DNA of 49,449 nt from NCBI GenBank assembly GCA_000310025.1, contig FN648573.1, forward strand, positions 18,109-67,557, read 5' to 3'. The position numbers and the translations under genes were made by a program. Below are positions 15,201-27,200 of this stretch, piece by piece (the stretch's first letter is position 1; each line of letters begins with the position of its first letter). The notes under the pieces are model-generated. The model saw only the letters and a program-made list of their open reading frames with translations, was not told the origin of the DNA and made no database searches. The stretch is from Ectocarpus siliculosus. Its lineage: Eukaryota > Sar > Phaeophyceae > Ectocarpales > Ectocarpaceae.

Positions 15201-18200
15201 GGTCTTGTACATATGCATATGATGCCATCAACAACTGGCAACCAGGCAAAAAACCTCGCAACCTTGTAGAGAGAAAAATAAATCACCTGGCCTCTTCCCT
15301 GGTCTTGTCCTGCTCGCGACGCTCGGTCTCCTCCTTGCGCTTCTCGATGATGTTCTTGCGGTTCAACGCGTCGCTGTGCTCCCGGGGCATGTCGCTTACC
15401 TACCATACCATATATTGACACACGAATTCCGTGGGAAACAGGGAAGTACCGTGTGAGGTGCGGGGCCGGAATGGGAGATTCCGCGAAAAACAACGCGTCG
15501 ATGCTCCCAGGGCATGTCGCTCGCCTACCATACCATGCCATATATTGACGCACGAATTCCGTGGGGAACAGGGAAGTACCGTGCGAGGTACGGGGCCGGA
15601 ATGGGATATTCCGTAACAAACTGTGTTCTGGGTTGACACGAATTCCTAACCCACTTTGATGAGACTCAACATGTGTCAGAAAAACCCTTCGACCCGCCTC
15701 GAACCAAACCAAACAGAGCTCCTGTCGTTTCCTTAAGTCCAGCTCTCACCACACTATAATCGCACCAACAACAAACTCCCACTTCTTCCGCAACCAGCCT
15801 TTGACACACCACTTCGCTGAAGAAGCCTTCGACCCAACTCGAACCCAACCCAACCAAACTCCCTCTAGCTCAGCATGCCCAACTCTCACCGCAATCCGAT
15901 CGCACCTACACAAGACTAAGACTCCCTTTGCCTCCTTAACGCTGACCAGACTCTTTGACTCTTTGACTCACCACTTGGCTGAAGAAGCCTTCGACACAAC
16001 TCGAACCGAACCGAACCGAACCGAACTCCCTTTACCTCAGTATGCATAACTCTCGCCGCACTAGCACCAACACAAGACCAAGACTCCCTTTGCCTCATTA
16101 ACCCTGACCAGACTTAAGACTCACCACTTGGCTGAAGAAGCCCGCCCTCTGCTGCTGGGTCGTCTGCTCCGCGGGCTTGACAAGGTTGACAGCCTTCTGC
16201 AGCTGGGTCGCCAGCGTGCTGAGCTGGGTGCGCATGGAGTCGCTCTCCATCACCTCTCCCCCGAACCTCAAGCAACGAGCCTGCTCTCGCCATGGTCGAT
16301 GACGGTATTGATCGGATCATAGGGCACCAATCGACAGCAACGGAGAAGGAACGAGACGCGGTTAGGAAACAGCATTGTTGCGGTTGGGGAAAGGCTGAAG
16401 GGTGGACATGAACACAAGTCTACGGTAATCCTTTTGAAAGTTCGGCCTCAAGAACGGTGACCGGGAGGGAGGAAAGTGACGAGAGGTTGACGGGCAATCG
16501 TTTGTGAACCTTTAGTCCGAACAAAGGGGCACCGGGGAGAGGTCAGGGTGGTTGACACATTTCCTATCAACAGTCGTTGTGAACATTTGGTCTCAACAAA
16601 GGTTGGTTAAAAATTATTTCTTGCGTTAATAGGAGACAGGAGGTGAGGGTGGTTAACGGGAATCTTTATCATATTTCCTGTCAACAGTCGTTGTGAACGT
16701 TTGGCCTTCAACAAAGGTGTGTTCATGTTTGGATCTGGACAAAAGTAGCTGTAAGGGGAGAGAAAGTGCGAAGGCGGGTGGAACACGCCTACCCATAGTT
16801 CTCAGCTCTTGATCTGGACGACAAGATCAAGAGGGTTGAGGAAACGGCACCCACAACGACCGTCGGAACCTGTCAGAACTTCAGAGAAAAATACAAGAGA
16901 GCTGACAAGAGAGAGAGAATGGTCTACCACGCAAGCATCACGTCGCATTTTTCGGCACTCTTTCGACCACGTCGAACAGCTGGTCCCAAGACAAATTCAC
17001 AGCAGTACACGTGAAAGGGCCAAAAGCAAATGCTAATCTCACCTTGTGGACGGAAAGGGCACAAGGATAAATCTGATGTTAATCTTGTGTTATCTCATCT
17101 CACCTTGTGGTCGACGGTGACCTTGACCTGCCTCTGCTTCACCGCCCGCACGATGAGTTTCTCCACCTCTTGGAAAGAAAGACGGACGCCTGTCAAGTAC
17201 GTCTGCACACATCAAAAACACGAACACAGAGAGAGGGAAGACACAGTGAGAGAGAGGGAGAAAGAGAGAGCGGTAGAGAGAGGAAGAAGAGAGAGGGGGA
17301 AACCTAACTGCTCTAACATCTTGAGAGCACTCCACACACTTGCAGCCTCTACCACAATATGCACGACAAAACAAAGCAAGATGCTCATGCTGATGATGAT
17401 CTTCAGCACATCACCAACACACATGCCTGCAGCCCTATCTCAAGGGTCAGCGCTATGCAAAACAACACAATTAAAATGCATCGGATGTACCTACCGTACC
17501 ACGGAAGCCGTCTGCGTCAGTGGACCAGAGTGCTAGAAGGTACAGTACTTAGCAGAGACCGGAACGGGTCTTCATGTGAAGACAACAACAAGACATCACC
17601 GCCAACAACAACAACCACAAGCGCACAAACCTGCAGCCTCTCAAGGGTAACGGTGTGGTAGACGGACGACAGCTGGGCCAGCAGCCGGAGCACGACAATG
17701 CGCTCGAGGGACGGCACGTAGCTGCACCCCAACCGACAGCGTAACCGTCGAAATTCAAGGAAAATCGTCCGAGAAACAAAGCAAAGGAGGCGTTAACGTT
17801 GATCGTCGAAACTCAACGAAATTCCTTCCGAGAAAAGAGGCGTTAATACGGACGAAAAGTAGTGGCAAGTGTACTTTATTGCCTTCTAAATACGAGCAAA
17901 AAAATCGTCCAAGAAACAAAGCAATGGTGGCAAGCGTACTTCCTCAAGGGGCGAAACCTTCGATAAAACGAAAAAAACAAGCAAGGTGTGCGACATAAAG
18001 GCGGAGGTGGTAGAGGTGACAAGGAGTGGCACGTGTGCTGACGGGACGTGCGGTGTGCGTCGACAACCACTTCGATATGCTGTTTTCCGGGAAAGCATTG
18101 CTGCCGTAACATGAAACCGCCCATCCTTACGGGTCCTTTTGTAGACATGCACCTATGGAAAGAGTCTTTCATGGTGCTCGAAACGAGGGAAAACAGTAAA

Positions 18201-21200
18201 TGTCGAAACGAGTGACAGCAAAGACGAACAAAAACAAACCAGCCACTACGAAACACAGGAGGAGCAAAGACAAAAATGAAATACAACAAATGGTAATGGA
18301 AGAATGGCAGCATGAAACCAACCATCTGCTGATTTTCGGTTCACAACTACTGTTTTTCGTTTGGTATCTGCTGTGTTTCTTCACCATGTTTGCTTTCATA
18401 TTTGCTCTTGTCGTTTCAACGGCGGAAAGAACAACAGCAAATACGGAACGAACAGGAGCAAAGATGAACGAAACAACAGCAAACGCTAAAGGCATCAAAA
18501 GCAAAATCAGAAACGAAAAACAGCACACAGAAAATATTTTCATCTGCTGTTTTTCGTTTCAAGCTTTGCTCTTGGTGCCTTTAGCATTTTGCTGTGCTTC
18601 ATTTCGACATTTGATCTTGTTCGTGTTTGCTGTTTTTCCTTCTTTCGAACACCGTGATGGACTATGTATGCATGCATGTCTAGGACAAGGGTCGAGGGTG
18701 TTGGAAACAGTTGGGTTGGGTTGCAACGCAGCTTGCCTCGGGCAAACGTGGTGGTCCTCAACGACATCCTCGGTACAGCAGAGGTAGGTCCCTGTTCAGT
18801 GCCGCTACAATATGTGCCCAGAAAAATCACGGCACTACACCGGACACCGGCAGTATTCAGAACAGGGATATATAGGTTTTAGTATAGTAGTGGACGCTCG
18901 TGCCCAGAGATTTGGCCGGCACTAAACAGGGACCCCTTCTGCTTGATGTCTTTCAAGACGGTGTAGAGAGCTCAGACGAGACGAAGTTTCGCCCACAATC
19001 CCTCTATGCGTGCCTGAACTCTTGTTGCATCCTTACGAAGACGGTTTTGTCGAGAAGAAAGCGGCTAAGCAAATAAGAGTCGGAGGGGAAAAGCAAACCC
19101 TGAAGTCTTGTTGCACCCTTACGAAGACGGTTCTGTGGAGAAGAAAGCGGTAAGCAAAGAAAGTTGAAGGGGAAAGCACACTTTAAATCTTGCCAAACCG
19201 GTAAGCAAGGGGAGTTGGAGAGGAAAGCTAAAGCTAACTAACCTGGCGACGTCGCCACCGGCCTTGGTGAGGGTCTCGAGGTGCGGCATGGCGTCCTTCA
19301 CGATGCTCATAGGCCGGAAGTTGGTCTCGATGATGTTGTACAGCGCCAGGACGTCGGGGGACACCTGCCATCGCCCGGAGGGAACAAACGACCATCACAT
19401 GATGAGTCTGCGGTGCATGCGATGCGGCTGTGAACGTCACCCAGTATCTTAGCAGCATCGCACGGCCACAAATCCTCAGTGTCCGCTTCAAGCAGGACTG
19501 TGAACGTCATCCAACCACGGCCAGCGACTTGATTCAGTATGTTGTTCTCAAGGGGTTGGCCTCATGGAATGGTGCATCTACCTGAGCCAGGATTCCCTTC
19601 TTGACGAGCTCGTCCATCAGGGCCTCACGGGAAGGGTCGGTGCTGAATCCGAGGAGCGTGGCCATGCGCTGATTCTTCTGCTTGGACAGGTCATCTTCGT
19701 CGAACAGCTGGTTGGCCGACTCCGACCTAAAACCGTCACAACGGCAACGACTTGCACTGTTGGACTCGATACGCCGGACAGCACCATCCATCGCTGCCCT
19801 CACCAAGCACCTCCTCGATAGCCATGTTGGGTTCATATTTCATATCATGGTACTGCAGTACGGTACCGTTACCAACCCACCGTACACAGTACCGTACCAT
19901 CTCCTCGACAGCCATGTTGCATCACATTTCATATTGCGGTACCGCTACCGTAATCAACCCACCACACACACACGGAGACAACACATGGCGCTCATTTTCT
20001 CCGCCATGGCAAGAAGGTTTCAATCGAAACGCCTGGTTTTCCAACGCCGCCGTCAAGAGAAACACAAGCACAAAAGCGTCGTACATAGAGATGTAGTTCT
20101 TGTACCACTATTTCCCACCACGACCGTCAAGAGAAGAAAACAAGTACTAGAATAGGTTTTGCAGAAACAAACGGACGAGAATCATCGTAGGCTGGTGAAA
20201 CAGGGACAAAGCTAAATTTATTGCTTCACGTAGTACTAATGTAGCCCCGTTTCCTCTTTTGATTTTGGGGAGGACATACTGATGTTAAGCGCCTGACCTG
20301 ACCTTGAATTAATTGCCCTTTTCATTTTTGGTTTTGGGAAAGACATTCTCTTGTTCAAGCGCCTCGTGCACCACCTAATGGCCAAACTTGTAACCCTAAT
20401 CTTGACCCGAACCGTACGGACCTGATCTGCGGGATGGAGATGGCGGCGAGAAGTACGCAGTTCGCCTGTGTGACCTTAGCCTCCGAAGTAAGCGTCTTGT
20501 TGTACTCGCTTCCGAGCGAGAAGAACTTGTACCTGAACCCAGCAGCCAACAAGCGAAAACAACACCACACACACAAGAAAAGAGTGAGCGTCATGTGTGA
20601 AAATGCAAACAGAGAGAACAATAAAAAAAAAAACACGAAATATTTTTTTAAAAGTGAGCGTCTTTATCTTCTCGCTTCCGAGAGAGAAGAACTTGTACCT
20701 GAACCTGGCAGCCAACAAGAGATAAGCAAGAGAGGATTGAGCGTCATGTTGTTCTCGTTTCCGAGATAGATGAACTTGTACCTGAAGCCAGCAGCCCACA
20801 AGAGATAAACAACAAGACAAGGCCAACGCCGAGAAGAGAGAAACAACAAGCACGAAATTAGACACAAAAAGTGAGCGTCATGTTGTTCTCGCTGGCCAAG
20901 AGAAAAAAACCAATGGAGAAACAATGACAGACACACAATAAGCGCCTTGTTGTAGTCCTTACCAAGAGAAAATAAATTCAGACAAGACAGTCAGCGAGAC
21001 CAAAACAAAGCCACAAAAATAAAAGTAACGATGCTGTTGCTCAACTCGCAATGTAAACCAAGAGAGAACTTGTATGCATACATCCCTTGAAGCCACGAAC
21101 AGAGAAACAAGCTCGCACGAATGTTGGAAGTAGGGTTGATTTTGCCGACAACCCAGCAACCAAACAAAAAAGACAAGATAGATATCAAAACCTAATGGTG

Positions 21201-24200
21201 TCTGCCAGACCTTTACGACGCTCATCAAGCGTCAACGAAACAAGACAGAAATCACAAACTATGAATACTACTGTTAGCGCCCGCGTTTAAGAAACGTCGA
21301 CTTGGGGTCGAGGCTCAATTTCTTATTTCGTCGCCGCCGTCGAGCATAGGTTAATACATATTATATTGAGTTTAAGTGTAGAATCCACGGCTGAGGTGTG
21401 TTCTTAGTCGATTTTTCTCATTTATCGCCAATAGCCACTTGTTTCGCAAACCCGGGCACAGATTATATTGAGTTTAGTGTAGAATCCACGGCTGAGGTGT
21501 GTTCTTAGTCGATTTTTCTCATTTATCGCCAATAGCCACTTGTTTCGCAAACCCGGGCACAGATTATATTGAGCTTAGTGTGGAATCCACGGCTGAGGTG
21601 CGTTCTTATATTAGTCGATTTTTCTCATTTATCGCCAATAGCCACTTGTTTCGTAAACCCGGGCACTAACTGACGACACTCACCAGGCGTAGGCGTGGAA
21701 GAGGTAGTTCTCGCTCACCCAGAATATGCGGGTGAGCTTCTCGTAGTAGCTGGCCATGAGGCGGGCCTTGGGAGTCTTCTTCCCGATCTACTTGGAAGAA
21801 AAAAAAAAACACAGAGGAAATACATTAGCGGAACAACAATAGACCAACCAATCGAACGCAAGGCTAGGCACAAATAGCACCCTTCGTCGAGACGCATCGC
21901 CAAATACTCCACCCAACAAGCGGTAAAGGGAACCCACAAAAACTTGCAAACATCATATGCCCACACACGAGTAAAATCTTGACATACATACGGGTGCGCT
22001 GGCGCACAGACCCAGCCACCTGCATGATGTTGTAGATGTCCTCCACCGTGCGGAAGCCTTCAGTCCACAGCTCTAGTCCCGCGGCCACCTCTAGCTGGGC
22101 GAAGCGGGTCTGCAGGTGCAGCTCAATGCCGTCGCTGGTCCACCCCTCCCACCCCCGAAGCCTGTTCGTCGTCTGTGTTGCCAACAACAGTCACGAGGGG
22201 GTCACGCAGTATCGCAGGTAGAGGAGGGGAGGGGGGGGGGTCCATCGACATGCAATCAAGGGGAGGGGGGGAGGGGGTCCATCAAGAATAGGGGCAACAA
22301 CATGCAATCACGGTGCCCGAAGCCGGTTTGTCGTCTGTCGCCCGGTCAAAGCGTGGTCACAGAAAGACAAGCAAATCAGAAACAGGTTGTATGCATACGC
22401 CCGGGTGGTCTTACCACCATTCTAGGTACCTGGGGGTGCATGCGCGTTGAGTTCAAAGTGTACCCTAAAATGGTGACGGACCACCCGGGTGCCCGATTTT
22501 GGGTAGTTCTCTTGAAAAAAAACAAGTGGGGCTACGCACTATCGAAGGTAGAGGGACGGGGTCCGAAGCAGCGGCAGCGGCAGCGAATCACGGTACCCCG
22601 CCAATCCAAATCCAAGATGATTAACGAAAGGGTCGGTTCAGGCACACTTCAGGAAGGCAGCTGGAAGAAACACCAAAACGCATACATACCAGCAGCAAAC
22701 AGTACCGTATCAAGACAACATAACAAGGGAGAGCGGGAGCAATGGAAGGCAAGGTAGGTCGTGGAAAGGTACGAACGAGTACAAACATCATGTAGATATA
22801 TTAGATAGATTACCTGGGCCGCGGAGTGCTTCTGCAGGTTGGAGATGTGCTGCCGGAGCGTGTCGCACAGACGTCGCAGCTCAGTCGTCCTCTCGTACGT
22901 CCTGGAAAAATCAAAATCATCACCCCAAGTTATAAGTTAGACAGACGCGCAAACACGCCAACAGGTTGATTGTTTGATGACGTCATAACCCCGCCATGGC
23001 CATGGCAGACAGGTGAGCAAAAACGGTCGCTACAAAAACCCTCTGTCCGCAACCACTATACCACCGCCACCAATAGCTGAACAACACATCAGCAGCGCGG
23101 CACGTGTAATCCAACACACGGAAACCGCCCTAAAATAACCCGTCAGCACCGCAGCAACAACCCCCGGCTAGAGACCACACCCAAAATATGCATATATCCA
23201 ACGTAAAATATTACACACGATACACACTACACGCTATAACACAACAAAACGCCAACACATCCCCCCCCGCTAGATACCGACCGCCTTTCGCAAGGATAAT
23301 ATTGTTAATCTATGAAATAGAGAGGGGGGGTTCGTATTCCTAACCCTAACCCCATACTAAATCCGAGATAAATATCCTCGCTAAGGTTACTGCTAAATAC
23401 CTACCACACCCAAGCGACCAAGAGATCCCACGATCATCTCTCAAGCAGCAGAGGCCATCCATCCATTACGTCGAAAAACCCATTCATCGGCAGACGCATG
23501 CCTCCCAGGCAACAGAGGCCATGCACCCATCCATCCATCACATAAAAAAACCCACTGATCGGCACACGCATGCCTCCCAGGCAACAGAGGCCGTGCATCC
23601 ATCCATCCATCACATAAAAAAACCCACTGATCGGCACACGCATGCCTCCCAGGCAACAGAGGCCATGCATCCATCCATCCATCACATCGAAAAACCTACC
23701 GATCGGCGCACGCATGCCTCCCAGGCGACAGAGGCCATGCATCCATCCGTCCACCCATCACACCGAAGGCAAACCCAACCTCACCGGCAGAAGTTGAAGG
23801 CCTTGATGCACGTGGCATGGTAGACGTGCTCGAGCTTGGTGTTGGTCTTGAGGATGTCAAGCACGGCCCGGTACGTCTCCCAGAGGAACTTGAGCCACGG
23901 AACCACCATCTCCCGGTCGGCCCTCTCCTTCTCGCCCTCCTCCGTCATCGTCGAGAGCATGATCGATTCGGGGGTGGCCTCGGCTTCCAGGTCGCCTACC
24001 TTGGCGGCCTCCACCAGCGACATCTACCAAGCGGGAAAACATGCAAGCATACGAACAGGGAATATTTGGTCTACCGCACTCCGGACATGTGATGTGTATC
24101 ACAAATTTCCAGGCTTCGGGACGCAATGATACCGTCAGTGGGTCTTGTTCTTGTTTTGGGTATTCTTGGATTTCCAGGTTCAACAGACAACACAACAGCG

Positions 24201-27200
24201 ACATCTGCCAAGCGACAACATGCACGCATTGTTGCGCATATATATCCAGCCGGGCAGGTTTAACAAACAACAGCATATGTAGCAATGCACTTGTGGAATA
24301 CGTCAAACCTATCGAGGTGGTGCAAGGGTGAGCAAGTAGGTCAGCCACCTTTTCTGCTGGCCTCCTCCCGAACGACCTCAACACGTGCGTCTGTGCCCTA
24401 GAGCACTACGATGCCAATACAGGTCTGGGTCCTCTATAGTGCAGGGGTGTGTCCAGAGACTTTACCTGCACTATACCGGGCACCTGCACTATTCAGGATC
24501 GAGGAATATATGGGCTTTGGTATACCAGCTTAAATCTGTATCAGCAGATTTCACCGTCACAGTACCGGGCACCTGCACTATAGAGGGCCCAGTACTGTAC
24601 CGAAGCAAAGATTGTTCACCCCCTGTTCCTGTTGTCTACATTTCCGTGTCTTTCGACTCTCTCGGGGGGCCCGTGTGTGGGGTTGGGGTGGGGTGGATGG
24701 ATACCTGGTCGGCCTTCTTCCTGCTGTTGGTGGCCTTCTTCTCTGCCTGGTCCACGAGGTAGTTGATGATCACCTGGAGATCCGAGGAGAAAACCGTGCC
24801 ATGCGCATCGTCATACGGAACAAAAGCAAGAGCGGAATGAGGTATTATAGTTGAGGATCACCTGCAGATACCGAGAAAACCCGTACCACGTGCACCATCG
24901 TGTGCATCATCGTGTGCATCGTCGTACGGAACAAGAGCAACGTTTATCGCGGGAAAAGGTAGTTGATGATCACATCGAGAACGCAACGAAAACCGTACCA
25001 TGTTCATCCTCGTATGGGACAAAATGACCTTTATCTGCGGGACGAGATTGCACAAGGTAAAACTAGCACCGGTAGTCGTTACAGTTTGCACATTATTTCC
25101 GCCGAACGGAGTACGTACGCATACAGAATTCATTTCCGCACGAAGACACCGGTGACCAAAACAATAATCTTGGGCGTACAAAACGCCCCGTGTGCACGAA
25201 CATCAAAAATGATGTGGAAGATGTTGTTAGGATGGACGGTCCTTGCACACCTTCGTTTGAGTTTGTTCGTCCCATCTACCCTGGCGCCACTCAACACACC
25301 ATTCGGTGTACATGTCTGACATATCAGCTGGGCTCACACAAAAGCAATGTCACGCATGCGTCGGCAAAACATCTACACGCAGAGACAGAAAAAAATTCCC
25401 CGCCCACCTCGAGTGATCCCGGCGCCTGCTGCTGAGCCATGTTGCGGTACTGGTGCAGCCCGTCCTTCGCCTGGCGGTGCTGCTGCAGCTGCACGCAGAG
25501 GTCCATGTACTTGAGCATGATCGTCTCGTACGCGGTCTGCCATGTTTTGTAGCGCCTGAAGGAACACGGTGTGTGCAGTGTTACTGGCTTTGGTACAACA
25601 CATGTCATACCGCATAAAATAATTGTAGCGCCTCAAGACACGGCGCGTGCGATATTATCGTATTATCGACTTTACATACAACACAGCATCCTATATTGCG
25701 CGCATCAAAATATGGAGACATCATGTCACTGACGCCGACAATTAAAAGTGGCACAGGTTCTAGGAAGTGGGCTCGGCGGCTTTGGTCTTGAGGCCGCTGC
25801 GCCCCAGGTGTTCATTGGCTACTTTGAAGTTACTCTTGATGTTATTGGGTATAGCGCAAGCAACGCAGAGATGCGAGTAACGGAGAGAGCGTCAGGGACA
25901 GAGGGTGTTCTCATGGTGCCCGGGGCACAACTCCAAAGTACTAGCAACTATACAGCATCTCCGCTCCTCTGCTTGCAACCTGTCAGCGCTTTCTTCGTGT
26001 AGGATGGATGCATAATCGACGCACCTATACTCGTCAACAACTTTACATGTGTGGTTTGTATCATACATCTCGTACACCAACATCTGCCATGTGGCCCTCT
26101 ACCCGTCTACGAATGACACAAAGGATAAGGAGCTAGTCATTTGTTTAGTGGCGTGTACCCCAGTGATGTGGTGTGAGCCCAGGCGCTGGGCCTAGCCTTC
26201 AATGTGAATCTACCAGCTCATCGCTTTGCAAAGTCTTGCCGTACTTGATGTTTTGGGTAGCGCTGAGGTCAGGCTTCGTATGTGTAACCGCAAGCAACGG
26301 AGAGATGCCAAACAGCAGAGAGAGAGCGTCAGCGACAGAGTTTGTTCTCATGGTGCCAGCCAGGGGCACTACTCCGAAGGTGTCCTAAGTGTTCTGTAAC
26401 ATCACCCGCTCCTCTGCTTGCAATACGTCAGCAATTTCTTCGTGCGTTTATTCTTGTCTGCACTTTTCACATGCATGGTGGCTTGTATGCATTCCACACT
26501 CTCGTACACCAACATCTGCCATGTGGTAAAGCCGAGTTGGGAAGGGCGCGGTGATCTGGCCCTCCATCTACTTACGAACAACACAATGCTGGGGGATGTA
26601 TGCAGGAGCTCGAAAAGGTCGAACGGGAGGCCCTCCTTGCCGTAAATCACTGCTGTGATAGAGAGGCGGGGTCCAGGAGCGGCCGCCTATTAACCTACAC
26701 AGTCGGGATCGATTCTTGAAGCCTCACACGTAGATGCGCAACCAATAGGCTTGCCAATACCGCCGAAAGGGTGGTTTTTGGATATAGATCTCGTCGAGAG
26801 CTTTCTAGAAAAATATGCATCCACTCAAAGGAAGACATTGCATCCGTTCGAGATGTAACCACTGCATTCGAAGGGGATGAGTTCAACTCTTTACAGCAGT
26901 GAACGGGAGGAAACCGGCTGGATTCGCTGCACGCATCGGTCTGGTTGGCGCAACAACCCTCTGTGTCCTTTGAGTACTCGATTCATCACAATCGGTCGCA
27001 CACCGGAGGGCCTTGCATCGCCCGCACTTTACTTGGTAACAAATGTGGCGTTGCTTGTGCTACTGCCGTGTGGTGTTCGTGTTCTCGCCTTTTTAGCGCT
27101 TACAACACCACCGGCACCCACACCATGTGCACCGGTGCCGGTAAAGTTGCAGCCACGGCAGAGCGTATCGGGCGTCGAGGGCCATGGTGATACAAGATCC

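Noticed and set aside
15660-16147. CRISPR-like array
   Set aside because: Repeat units are degenerate, spacers are not unique and the setting is a eukaryotic intron.
20655-20800. Mutually exclusive exons encoding YKFF variants
   Set aside because: The copies lose coding similarity after about 15 residues and lack a matching donor, so they fit junction duplication better than alternative exons.
23440-23770. Repeat protein with 24-residue units
   Set aside because: Open in several frames on both strands only because the 72-bp DNA period is a multiple of three.
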